A stretch of 64,000 bases of DNA from Ampelocalamus luodianensis (lineage: Eukaryota > Streptophyta > Magnoliopsida > Poales > Poaceae). Each line of letters starts with the position of its first letter. Position 1 is the first letter of the stretch. Positions 33,116-45,200 of the stretch are shown piece by piece. The DNA lies in NCBI GenBank assembly GCA_036346255.1, contig JAYEVH010000336.1, positions 1-64,000 of the forward strand, in the 5' to 3' direction. A model generated the notes under the pieces. That model saw nothing but the letters and a program-made list of their open reading frames with translations. It searched no databases and was not told the origin of the DNA. The translations under genes were made by a program, and so were the position numbers.

Positions 33116-33412
33116 AAGGTGGGAACCGCTAGGGTTTTGCTCACTCGTCACTTCCTCTCCCGCACCCCTGAGTTTATCGCGCGCTCTTTTGCCTCCTCTA
33201 GGGCTCGCCCGTTCACCGCCGCCTCCGACCTCGACACCGCCGCCCCTGACCTCGACACCGCCGCCCCCGACCTCGACACCGTCCCCCCCCCCCGACCTCG
33301 GCGCTACCGCTCCCGACCTTGGCGCCCGACCTCGGCACTCCCACACTGGGCGCCCCAGGCCTCTTGGCCCGACACCGACGTACGACCTCTTCGCCCCACT
33401 TTGGCGCCCCGA
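33116..33412 (+). promoter_or_regulatory. ORF1 leader of CACTA-2, first part, with minisatellite
   Basis: The leader starts after TTATAAGGTGGGAACCGC and includes a 21-bp minisatellite (CCCGACCTCGACACCGCC units at about 33215-33300, with a run of ten C at about 33284). Gypsy-1 inserted in this repeat; its continuation is at 46339-46440. The short frames here encode only Asp/Ala/Pro/Thr-rich sequence. Confidence 0.6.
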
Positions 33413-36400
33413 TGTAACAGCCTAACTTAGGGTTTGTATTTCAAATGTAAAATTTTGAGGAGAAATAAAACTTTGTTGTCTCTTCAAATCATTTGAAAGT
33501 TCCTACATTTTCCTAGCAATTTCCATTTTCTAGAATTAAACTCTTGTGAATGGAGATTGTTGTCAACTAATTTTAGCCTTCAAACTTTGATCATCCTCTG
33601 AAATTATTTTCCTACCATCTTGATCATCATATCTACCTCCTGAATTATTTCACAATTTTTAGATTTTGTTTGCTATTTCAAATGGCCAAGTCAACTCTGT
33701 TTGAAATCTGGTCAAACTCCTGGACAGCAGCTTGTGAATTTTCTCTAGAACCATGCAGTGCATAAAAAGTTCTGGAAAAATTATACAAGGTTGTCCTCTG
33801 TCTCTAATGCTACCATAAAAATTTCGAAATTTTTGGAGCTCAGGAGCTACCTCTAAAAATTCCCCAAACCTTCTCTGTCTTTTAAACCAAATTCTAAAAA
33901 TCTTGTTCCTCGGGCCGAACCCAACTCAGGCTCGAGTCCGACTCGTACCACTTGACTACGGTGGCGTCAACTAAACGCGCTTTGCGCGAGTCAATCGATC
34001 GTGACCGTCCGATGCAAATCGAGCGATCCGCGTTGCGTATGCAACCGACTGTCGAATGCATACACCAATCCCGGCCGTCCATTTGGATCATCGGTCGATT
34101 GTGTTCTTGATCAAATCAAACCACGGTTCGCACGCTGCGTCGTCGGCTGACATATGGGTCCCACTGTCGGCATCAACCTCGTCTTCTCGCACTCTCACCG
34201 GAGCTCGCGGCGTGCGTGCATGTTTGCCACGTACCTGCGTCGCCGCCACCTTTATGCCCTCGTGTCCGGTGGGAGGCATCGCCGTGACTTCATAAAAGCC
34301 CCGAGCTCATCCACTTCTTCTCCTTTGCGTTCTCGTGTTATCTCCGCCCGATTTCTTGTTTGGTAGGAGAAGGAAACGGGTAGCAACCGCGTTGGAGAAG
34401 CCCTTGAGCCCGCAACCTCACCATCGTGAACCACACTCCGGTCGCATCCATTTTTCCCATCCCGAGCTCGTAGCATCCGGTGAATCGTCCGAGCCACTTC
34501 TTCGTCCCCAACTCCGTTGGTCTCGGCTCTGCAAGCTTGCTAGTGCTCGGTGAGTTTTCGCCGACACTTGGTCCGCCGAATCGCATTGATGCTCGAAGTT
34601 AATGATGGCTTCATTTTTGTCTTTGGTGCATCGTTGAGGCCGCGCGACCCTTTCTTCTCCAATCACGGTGTTCCGCGCGTGGCAATTCGGCGTCTCGGAC
34701 CTTCTTCTTGGCGTTATCTTGTGCTTATTGCTCCTGAGTCGTGGCGATCCGTGGCGCACCTTCCCGTAGCTTCTCGAAGTGCGTAGCATCTTCTCGCGAG
34801 CACCGTACTTTCTTCTCCGCCTCCGGCCGTCGTGAGCCCATCTCCGGCTGACCATTGGGCTCGCGTCCACGTCCACGGGTTCGTGAGGTCTTTGCGAACC
34901 TTAAGGTACCACTCACTCGTCTTGAAACTCACTGGTTTGCTAGATCACTGCGCGGCGCCATCGCGAGTCCCGTGCGTGCCGGCGAGCCGCCGTGAAGCTT
35001 AGTTATCGCTAAACACAGTTCTGTTGAGTCAGCGACTTGTGGGCCCTCTCGTGTTAAGTCTGCTTTAGGATTCAAATCTAATCGTTTTAATTCTCACGAG
35101 TCTACTTATGTGGGCGGAATGTCGGTTAGGATTGTGTAGTTTTGTTAATGCGTTTTCTCTTTCATGAAGCGTATTTTCTTTGGGCATATGTGTTAGGATT
35201 ACGTTGTTAGCGAAAGGCGTATTCTTTGAATACGCCGGCGTCACCTATGCTTGCGCGATCCGCTCCGTCGACATTTTGCGTGGGCCGCCGTCGCTCACAG
35301 GGCTAGCCGTGCGTCGGTGAGAAGAAGTATTAAGAGCTTTAGTATTTACGAAATGCTTTTACATTAATCTTTATTAAATCGATTAAACTTGTAAAATGCA
35401 TAACTAATTCAATTTTTATCCAAATTGCATAAAACGATCTTTGTTAATTTTTATTTTAAATGTTCTATTTATTAAAATTAGTTTCAACCTCGTCTCATAT
35501 CGAAAATCTGTTAAATGATTAATTGATGCTTTATGCATTTTCCAAAATTAGAAAATTCATATCTTTCTCAATAATTGTCCAAATTAAATGAACCCAATTC
35601 AGTAAAATTTCATTTTCAGTTATACTAACTATTAGGATAGATTTTATACGCTGGTTCTGTTCATGAAAATTTGTTAAGTAATTAACTAGTGACTTGTTGT
35701 GTTTTTAGCTTAGAAAATTCATAGAAAATTGCTAATAACTTAAAATGATTTGTTCTCTGTTTCTAAAATTTTGTTATATCATGCTTAGGCTGCTGTGTGA
35801 GTTTTGGCTTGTTTGATGTTGTTGAATGTTTGAGTTTTGTCGGTGTTATTCGTTCTTATTTCTTTGTTATGTTCGATCGTTGAAGCCGATATTTGCGGCA
35901 ACCACGAGGACGATCCTCATCAAGAATAACTTGAGCAAACAGCAGCGAAAGCGATTTGATCATGTTTAATCCAGTATTTTAAAGATTAATATTTTGTTTC
36001 ATTGTATGTATGCATTGCTTAATTTGTGTTAAATTGATTAGTTAAATCCATTATTGCATATCCTGTAGCCAAAATATTGATCTCTACTACACGAGCCTAG
36101 GTTATTTCTTTGTGATTAGAGTGTTGGATGATCTCTTGTCACTTAGTAGATCGATTTCAACTTGCTTAGACATGCTTAGCTATCGGTGAAGCCCGGGCGG
36201 TTATCGACTTTAGTCGGTAACCTTGATCACACAAAATTTACTACAACTTTATGTTTCACATTTTGCTATGCTTACTTGCAAAACTAAAACCAAAAACAAA
36301 AATGATTTAAACTAGGCACAATGGTAAGATTGGTGTGATCTATTGGGTGTGATGGAAAGGTGCGGGTCAATTAAGGACCGAACATCTTGTGAGTTTTTGT

Positions 36401-37528
36401 TATCCGGGCATTTGGCGTGCTAACCACACTAGAGGGTATGGGACCTCTCTTGACCTAGTACTTTGGCGTGTATTGGTCCCGGTCGCGAGAGGTCGCGGGA
36501 GGGACGGAGGTGGGAGCATGGTAGTTGTCCAAAAGCTTTATCACGAGTGGGTAGTTGTCTTTCGGCTTTACCATGTAAGCGTATGGTGTTTCTACCCATC
36601 TACGAGCGGCTCGAGGTTGATACACAATATTGGAAAGCAGATCTCGTAGGACTTAGCGTCTTGGCATACCTTGAAGTGTGCTTTGGCTTAAAGGCGATGC
36701 GAGTGTGGGTGCGAGTGGTACACCTGCGCAGGTTAAAAACTATTGAATAGCCTCGTCCTAGGTGATGGACACGCTTGGGTAAGCTTATCGAGTTAGACTA
36801 CAACATTTAAATTAAAACTTGATGGGTGAGTACGAATGCTGGGATTCGTGCTATTGTTAATAGTGACTATTGGGATAGTCACTTCTAGGTGGTTGCTTGT
36901 ACCTACCTTTATTTGTGATTATTTCAGGTAAAAATGAATTGCAAACTTGCCTTTAAAACTGTATTATATTATTGCAAATGGAAGTTGGCTTTATGCAAAT
37001 GAAACATATGGCCTCCACTAAACAAGCATGTAGCATATGAAGCAGTCCGCTAGTTCACCGCGTCGGTCTTGCGGGTACAAAGACAATCTTTGTACTCGGG
37101 TGCTTTGCTTAATGTTTTGTTGCGAGAGGAAGAAGGTGAGCCTCGGGGCCTCACTTACGTGATTGTCTTTGTCGCCCGTGGGTGACGACTAGACTTGGCG
37201 GTCCGGTCGGATGCCTTGTGGGTGAAGGCACACCGATTGGCCTTGTTTATAGCCATCTTATGGCACTTTTGCTTCAGCCTGGCGTCTTTTGTTATTTGTG
37301 TATCTTGGCCTATCGGTCTTTATGCGTAATAACTCTACTATTTGTTTATCTTTCGTTTGGTAGTGTTGTGTTTGGACTCTATGTGTGGAATGGAGTTGAT
37401 GTCTAATTTTTGTAGGGTGTGTATCTTGCTAGGGAAGTATACATATCTCGAGGATCACTTTATTTGATTTGTGATGCTAGGGCGGTGGTTGGTTAAGCAT
37501 TACAAACCAAATAAGCGGGAATCTCACA
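33413..37528 (+). mobile_element. Gypsy-1 5' LTR (4116 bp)
   Basis: It starts TGTAACAGCCTAACTTAGGG and ends GGGAATCTCACA. Zones: AT-rich start (33413-33900), GC-rich zone (33900-35030), AT-rich zone with a diverged 160-bp repeat (about 35380-35790), then a tail (35870-37528) sharing many words with the gypsy-2 LTR (TTAAGGACCGA, CTAACCACACTAGAGG, GATGGGTGAGT). A hairpin GTACAAAGACAATCTTTGTAC lies at 37075-37095. Frames in the GC-rich zone show no domain. Confidence 0.95.
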
Positions 37529-37532
37529 AAGT

Positions 37533-37544
37533 TGGTATCGAGCC
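37533..37544 (+). promoter_or_regulatory. Primer binding site, initiator tRNA-Met type
   Basis: TGGTATCGAGCC starts four bases after the 5' LTR; it differs from the common plant TGGTATCAGAGC. The same site is in gypsy-2 (54221). The stretch 37545-37939 is untranslated leader. Confidence 0.8.
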
Positions 37545-37939
37545 ATTACGACCGTGTAACCAAGCATAGTCGTCTTTAGGATATTTTGAAAGTCTTATTT
37601 TCAAATCATAAAAGGTTTATGCAAACCTAGCGATTCTCGATTTTATTCCTTACCTATCTTAGCTTTCTACTCTCATCTTACTCTAATTTAAGTTTTGAAA
37701 CTTGGTTTCTCTCTTCACCTTTCAAAAGATAGTTACTCTAGGTGGAATTAGTTTGGGAGAACCATGAAGTTAAATCCAACTAAAACTTGTGGGGATAATA
37801 GGGTAAGATGTAAAGGGGTAGTTATGTGTCGATTTTCTTGGTGAACTTTATCACTGCCTTGTGTTTGTTTGGACCGCTTTGATGAATTTTGGGCTTTCTT
37901 GCTCTTAAATTTGTTGCTAACTTGTCTTAGTAAAGCAGG

Positions 37940-38900
37940 ATGGCCGGAGAGCAGCGTGGCGGTCGTGGATGGTCATGAAGAGGAGCTTCCCCTCCTCAGA
38001 CCATGGTGAGGTTCTCGCTCGGTCGGCGAAACCGCATGGACCAGACAGCGCATCTTGGAGGTTATTGCTAGGAATACCTCCACTCCTGCGGTGGTGGCGG
38101 CCACCGGACTCGTGGGGACTTGCGAGTTCCTCCGTCTGAGCCGCCGACTTTCTCCCGCTCGAGGACCTCTCGATGCGGATGATTGGCTGCGCATGGTTGG
38201 CGGAGCTCAACATAGCTCGATGCGGCGCAGGATAAGGCGCTCGCCGCCCCCCGCCTTGAGGCGCGGCACTCTCATGGTGGGAGAACTATCTCGCCATGCG
38301 ACTGCGGACCATGTGGTCGCGTGGGAGGAGTTCGAGTCGGCTTTTCGTCGGGCCCACATCCCGGATGGCACGATGAAGTGAAGAAGAAGAGTTCCTCGCG
38401 CTCAAGCAAGAGCGCAAGTGCGTGGATGGAGTATCTATCTGAGTTTAATCACTTGGCTCGTTATGCTCGGGTGAGGTGGCCTCGAATGAGGCTAGCAGAG
38501 AAGTTTATGGATGGCTTGTCAGAGGCTGCGAGGACAAGCTATCTATTGTGGACTTCTCGGACTTTCGTGCCTTGGTAGATAAGGCCATCGTTGCGAGCAT
38601 AAGGCAAAAGCGTGGCGAGTCATAGCGCAAATGGGAGGCGCATCGGTCTACTCACACGGCCTCGTTCGTCCTCGGTGGGCGGCACCGATGGCCCGTTCTT
38701 TTGCTCCACCGTGGCGAGACCATCTGCACGGCTCCTGCGCCCACCGCGGGCGTGTTTTGACCACGTGCGCTGCGATCAAGCAGCGAGCGGCCTCCGCAAT
38801 CCGGCGGCCGGGGTTACTTGTTTTTTTGCCACAACAAGGGCCATTATGCGAATATGCGCCTCGAGTGTTGCGACCTCTCGTCCTAATGGAGGGCGGGCGA
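37940..38900 (+). pseudogene. Gypsy-1 gag with zinc knuckle, frameshifted
   Basis: A possible start is ATG 37940 (MAGEQRGGRG). Retrotrans_gag pieces in changing frames: GPLDADDWLRMV (about 38164), ADHVVAWEEFESAFRRAHIP (about 38305), then EYLSEFNHLARYARVRWPRM and AEKFMDGLSEAARTSYLL (38430-38540). A zinc-knuckle remnant lies at about 38815-38870 (TGTTTTTTTGCCACAACAAG, then GGCCATTATGCGAA), broken by a 1-base slip. It forms the particle shell and packages RNA. At least four frame changes. Confidence 0.8.
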
Positions 38901-38949
38901 GAGTGGTCATCCACGACGGAAGATGATCGAAAGCCCCAGGGGTGCGGCG

Positions 38950-41660
38950 TGGTCGAGTCAACCACCTTTCGGTGAGGAGGCTCGGGGCGCGGATGTCGTG
39001 ATGGGTACACTTCTTGTTAATTCTCGTCTGCTTTGCGGTATTATTTGATTACGGAGCATCGCATTCTTTTATTTCAAGATCATTTGCTGCTGCTAGTGGT
39101 CTTCTTGTGTTCCTTTGGGAGTTCCTTTGCTCATCCGCTCTCGGAATTCGGAAATGAGCGATTCTGATGTCGGGATGTTCCTATCATAGTCAAGGTGGGG
39201 TTTTGGCAAACCTTATTACCTTTCAGTTGTGAGTGCGGATGTGATTCTTGGCATGGATTGGTTGTCCCAACACTTGGGGCAAATCGATTGTGCCGGGAAG
39301 GTTGTTTATCTTACCGACCCTTGAGCGGCGGTCGGATTTTCGCGCTGTTGCAGGGGCCACATCTATGTGCATTAGAGACAAAGCGACCTTACAGTTCGGA
39401 TGTTCCCATAGTATCGACTTTGAGGATGTTTTCGATGATTTGCGGGATGCCTCGGTTGAGACCTTGAGTTTGTCCTTGAGTTGCTTCCGTGCGCCCCTAT
39501 CTCGGCGCCGTATCGGATGCCTCCCAATGAGCTAGAAGAATTGAAGAAGCAGCTTGGTGAGCTCCAAGCAAAGGTTTCATCCGTCGTTCATCTCCTTGGG
39601 GTTGTCAGGTGATCTTTGTGAAGAAGAAGGACAAGACTTTGCGCATGTGTGTTGATTACCGTCCTCTCAATGAAGTAGCGGTGAAGAACAAATATCCTCT
39701 GCCCGCATTGATGATCTTTTGACCGGTTATGCGGAGCTCGGTGTTCTCAAGATTGATCGAGATCGGGCTATCATCAAGTCGGATCGGGTGAGGATATTCG
39801 AAACGGCTTTCACTACTCGTTATGGCACATGCGAGTACAAGTCATGTCTTCCGGATTAACCAATGCTCGGCTTTGTTCATGAACTTGATGAATTCAGTAT
39901 TCATGGAGTTTTGGACAAATTTGTAGTGGTCTTCATTGATGATATTCTTATTTATCCCAAGGCTGAACGAGCATCTTTGAGCATCTGAAGATTGTTTTGG
40001 GCAAATTGCGGGAGCACCGGCTATATCTGAAGTTCGACAAATGTGAGTTAGGTTGAAGGAAGTGGCATTCTTGGGCCATGTTCTTTCAGTTGGAGGCATA
40101 TTTGTGGATCCCGCAAGGTCGGCGATGTTCTATCTTGAGGCCGACCAAGTCGATCCAGCGATGTGCGGAGTTTTCTTGGTTTAGGCGCTACTATCGCCGC
40201 TTTATGAGAACTTCTCCAAGATCGCAAGCCGATGGTGAATTGCTTAAGAAGGACAAGAAGTTTGTATGGTCCTCTGCTTGTGATGAGAGCTTTCGGGAGC
40301 TCAAGCGGCGATTGACTTCGACTCAGTCCTTACTCTTCGATATCCACAAGAGCTTGATATTTATTGCGATGCCTCTCGTCGGGAGCTCGGATGTGTTCTT
40401 ATGCAGGAAGGCAAGCGGTTGCCTATGCATCCAGCGATTGAGACCTCCACGAGCTCAACTATCCCACCCATGATTTAGAGCTTGCTTTGCGGTGGTTCAT
40501 GCACTCAAGATTTAGCGGCATTATTTGATCGGTAACAATTGTGAGGTGTATTCCGATCACAAGAGCTTGAAATACTTGTTCACTCGGCGGATCTGAACCT
40601 CGAGTGAGGAGATGGTGGAATTGATCAAAGATTATGACATGGGTATTCGGTATCATCCGGGCAAAGCCAATGTGGTTCTTGATGCACTTAGCGAAAAGTG
40701 TATTGCAATACTTTGATGATCCAAGAGCAACAACTGCACTACTTGCGAATTTCAGCGTCTCAACTTGGGTTTGGTTGAGCACGGTTCCTCTGCCGTACGA
40801 TTGTGCAACCAACCTTGGTGGATCAAATCAAGGCGACACGCAATCGAGATGATGGTGTGGGTAAAATCAGCAGAGAACATCGAGAATGGATCGGCCAAGT
40901 GTTTCCGCAGAGGATGAGCGCGGTGTTGTATGGTTTGGCGGCGTCGTGGTCCCAAAGATCCCGAGTGCGGATTTGATCCCGGAAGCCCATGATTCGCCTT
41001 TGTCCATCCATCCGGGGCTACCAAGATGTACCAAGATCTGCGGCGGGAGTTACGGTGGACTCGCATGAAGCGCCTTGAGATTGCGGGTTCGTTGCGGATG
41101 CGGCGTATGTTGTCGCGTGAAGGCGAGCATCGGCATCAGCAGTCTCCTCGGCCCTTGCCTATACGAGTGGAAGTGGGATTCCGTTGGTATGGACTTCATC
41201 AACGGTTTGCCCGTACTTCTTCGAGGAAGGATGCTATCCGTGGTGGTTATTGATTGGCGAAAGTAGCACATTTTTACGCGGTATGTACGGCCTCGGCGTC
41301 GATGGGTGCGACCTCTACATATCCCGCATTGTGAGTTTGCATGGTGTGCCACAAGCGATGGTGTCGAATCGTGGTTCTCTTTTCACTTCCCGACTTTGCT
41401 TTGGTCTACAGGAGGCCATGGGTACCGTCTTACTTTCGGCACGCCTACCATCCTCGGATCGATGGTCGAGGGCAGGCGAGTCAACCAAGTTCTTGAAGAT
41501 ATGCTCCGTGCTTGTGTTCTTTCCTATGGGAAGAATTGGGAGAAGTGCCTACCGCTTGCAGAGTTCTCCTACAACAACGACTTCGAGGCTAGTCTCGGTA
41601 TGGCACCGTTTGAAGCTTTGTATGGACGTGTTTGAGAACACCGTTGAGGCCAGTCGGCGG
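38950..41660 (+). pseudogene. Gypsy-1 pol: protease, RT, RNase H, integrase, broken
   Basis: Protease: the active-site region reads FDYGASHSF (39044-39070), with Tyr where Ser or Thr is usual. RT: from about 39607 (VIFVKKKDKTLRMCVDYRPL) to FIDDILI (FIDD codons 39932-39943), with the frame broken near 39710 and 39860. RNase H and the connecting region: about 40150-40690 (LLKKDKKFVWSSACDESFRE, then DYDMGIRYHPGKANVVLDAL). Integrase: about 40720-41640, with GMDFINGLP at about 41190 and RVNQVLEDMLRACVLSYGKN followed by LAEFSYNNDFEASLGMAPFE (41470-41630). RT before integrase gives the gypsy order. About ten frame breaks; many are single-base indels. Confidence 0.85.
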
Positions 41661-41699
41661 TGAAAAGCGGTTCTTTGGCCCGATTCCATTAATGAGGCG

Positions 41700-42170
41700 A
41701 AAGTCAAGTGCGATTGATTCGTGAGCACTTGCGCGTAGCTCAATCCAGGCCGAAGAGCTATGCAGATCGGCGTCGTCGTGAGTTGAGTTTCCAGCCCAAT
41801 GACTTTGTGTATCTCAAAGTCTCACCTCTGAAGGGACATCGTCGTTTGGTGTCAAGGGCAAGCGGCTCCTCGATATGTCGGGCGTGTCGCATCATCAAGA
41901 AAGTGGAGCTGTTGCATACAAGTTGGGTTGCCGGCTACACTTGAAGGGGTGCATGATGTTTTCCATGTGTCACAATTGAAGAAGTGCCTCGTGTTCTGTG
42001 GAGGAAACACCATTGGAAAATATCGATGTGCGGGGAAGATCTGTCTTATCATGAGCATCCCGTTCGTATCCTCGAAGAAGCTGAGCGTGAGAACAAGGAA
42101 CCGTGTGATCAAGTTCCTTAAAGTTGAGGTCAAACCACTCCGAGGATGAAGCCACTTGGGAGCGGGAAGA
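41700..42170 (+). pseudogene. Gypsy-1 integrase tail and chromodomain-like end
   Basis: Read in changing frames: SYADRRRRELSFQPNDFVYL (41755-41815), GVHDVFHVSQLKKCL (about 41945-41990), then VRILEEAER (about 42063), and a last segment with SEDEATWEREDRL (about 42135-42175). The final part is in the place and form of a chromodomain, which in chromoviruses steers insertion to chromatin marks. The aromatic-cage residues cannot be judged because of frame breaks. Confidence 0.65.
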
Positions 42171-42232
42171 TCGCCTCAGAGCGATTACCCATCATTCTTC
42201 TCCCGGTGATCGAATCTCTGGCGAGATTCTGT

Positions 42233-42243
42233 AAGGGGGAGAT
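42233..42243 (+). promoter_or_regulatory. Gypsy-1 polypurine tract
   Basis: AAGGGGGAGAT directly precedes the 3' LTR; it would prime plus-strand DNA synthesis. Confidence 0.8.
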
Positions 42244-42244
42244 T

Positions 42245-45200
42245 TGTAACAACCCTAACTTAGGGTTTGTATTTCAAATGTAAAATTTTGAGGAGAAATA
42301 AAAACTTTTGTTGTCTCTTCAAATCATTTGAAAGTTCCTACATTTTCCCTAGCAATTTCCATTTTCTAGAATTAAACTCTTGTGAATGGAGATTGTTGTC
42401 AGCTAATTTTAGCCTTCAAACTTTGATCATCCTCTGAAATTATTTTTCCTACCATCTTGATCATCCTATCTACCTCCTGAATTATTTCACAATTTTAGAT
42501 TTTGTTTGCTATTTCAAATGGCCAAGTCAACTCTGTTTGAAATCTGGTCAAACTCACTGGACAGCAGCTTGTGAATTTTCTCTAGAACCATGCAGTGCAT
42601 AAAAGTTCTGGAAAAATTATACAAGGTTGTCCTCTGTCTCTAGTAGCTACCATAAAAATTTCAGAAATTTTGGAGCTCAGGAGCTACCTCTAAAATTCCC
42701 AAACCTTCTCTGTCTTTTAAACCAAATTCTAAAAATCTTGTTCCTCGGGCCCGAACCAACTCGGGCTCGAGTCAGGATTCACCACTTGACTCGGTCGCGT
42801 CAACTAAGCGCACTGCCGCGAGTCAATCGATCGTGACCGTCCGATGCAAATCGAGCGATCCCGTTGCGTATGCAACCGACACGTCGAATGCATACACCAA
42901 TCCCACCGTCCATTTGAGATCCAAGCGGTCGGTGTGTTCTTGATCAAATCAAACCACCGGTTCGCACCGCTAAATCGTCGCCGACATATGGGTCCCACAT
43001 GCCGGCATCAACCTCGTCTTCTCCGCACCTCACCGGGCTCGCGGCCGTCGTGCATGTTTGCCACGTACCTGCGTCGCTGCCACCTTTATGCCCTAGGTAA
43101 TCGGGTGGGAGGCATCGCCGTGACTTCATAAAGCCCGAGCTCATCCACTTCTTCTCCTTTGCGTTCGTGTTATCTCCGCCCGATTTCTTGTTTGGCGGGA
43201 GAAGAAGCGAGTAAGCTGCCGCGTTGGAGAAGCCCGCGAGGCGCAACCTCACCATCGTGAACCACACTCGGTGCGCATCCATTTTCCCATCCGAGCTCGT
43301 AGCATCCGGTGAATCGTCGGAGCCACTTCTTCGTCCCCAACTCCGTTGGTCTCTCTGCAAGCTTGCTAGTGCTCGGTGAGTTTCGGCCGACACTTGGTCG
43401 CCGAATCGCATTGATGCAGCGAAGTTAATGATGGCTTCATTTTGTCTTTGGTGCATCGTTGAGGCTGCGCGACCCTTTCTTCTCCAATCACGGTGTTCGC
43501 GCCGTGGCAATTCGGCCGTCTCGGACCTTCTTCTTCGGCGTTATCTTGTGCTTATTGCTCACGAGTCGAGGCGATTCGTGGCGCACCTTCGTAGCTTCTC
43601 GATGCGTAGCATCTTCTCGCGAGCACCGTGCTTTCTTCTCTCGCCTCCGGCCGTCGTGAGCCCATCTCGGCGACCATTGGGCTCAGCGTCGCGTCCACCG
43701 GGTTCGTGAGGTCTTTGCGAACCTTAAGGTACCACTCACTCGTCTTGAAACTCAACGGTTTGCTAGATCACTGCGGCGCGCATGCGAGTCCGTCGCGTCG
43801 CCGAACGCAGCGCCGTGGCTTAGTTATCGCTAAACACTGGTTACGTTGAGTCAGCGACTTGTGAGCCCTCTGCGTGTTAAGTCTGTTTTAGGATTCAAAT
43901 CTAATCGTTTTAATTCTACGAGTCTGTTATGTGGGCGGAATGTCGGTTAGGGATTGTGTAGTTTTGTTAATCGTTTTCTCTTTCATGAAGCGTATTTTCT
44001 TTGGGCATATGTGTTAGGATTACGTTGTTAAGCGAAGGCGTATTCTTTGAATACGCCTTCCGTCACCTTATGCGGGCGATCGCTCTGTCGACATTTTCGC
44101 GTGGGCACTTTGATCGATGTTGAGGGCTAGCGTGCGTCGATGAAGAAGTATTAAGAGCTTTAGTATTTACGAAATGCTTTTACATTTGCCTTTATTAAAT
44201 CGATTAAACTTGTAAAATGCATAACTAATTCAATTTTTATCAAATTGCATAAAACCGATCTTTGTTAATTTTTATTTTAAATGTTCTATTTATTAAAATT
44301 AGTTTCAACCTCGTCTCTGTATCGAAAATCTGTTAAATGATTAATTGATGCTTTATGCATTTTCCAAAATTAGAAAATTCATATCTTTCTCAATAATTGT
44401 CCAAATTAAATGAACCCAGTGCAGTAAAATTTCATTTTCAGTATACTAACTATTAGGATAGATTTTATACGCTGGTTCTGTTCATGAAAATTTGTTAAGT
44501 AATTAACTAGTGACTTGTTGTGTTTTAGCTTAGAAAATTCATAGAAAATTGCTAATAACTTAAAATGATTTGTTCTCTGTTTCTAAAATTTTGTTATATC
44601 ATGCTTAGGCTCTTTGTGTGAGTTTTGGCTTGTTTGATGTTGTTGAATGTTTGAGTTTTGTCGGTGTTATTCGTTCTTATTTGTGTTATGTTCGATCGTT
44701 AGGCTTGATATTTGCGGCAACCACGAGACGATCCTCGCAACAACGAACAACGGCGGCGAACAAGCGGTTTGATCATGTTTAATCGATATTTTAAAGATTA
44801 ATATTTTGTTTAATTTGTATGTATGCATTGCTTAATTTGTGTTAAATTGATTAGTTAAATCCAAATTTGCATATCCTGTAGCCAAAATATTGATCTCTAC
44901 TACGAGCCTAGGTTATTTGCTGTGATTAGAGGTCATTTGGATGATCTCTTGTCACTTAGTAGATCGATTTCAACTTGCTTAGACATGTAGCTATCGGTAG
45001 AGGCTGGGCGGTTATCGACTTTGGTCGGTAACCTTGATCACAAAATTTACTACAACTTTATGTTTCACATTTTGCTATGCTTACTTGCAAAACTAAAACC
45101 AAAACAAAAATGATTTAAGCAGGGCACAATGGTAAGATTGGTGTGATCTATTGGGTGTGGTGGAAAGGTGCCGGGTCAATTAAGGACCGAACATCTTGTG

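Noticed and set aside
34056..34932. Many overlapping 60-150-residue frames on both strands
   Set aside because: GC-rich part of the gypsy-1 LTR; not kept in the 3' LTR copy at 42840-43760.
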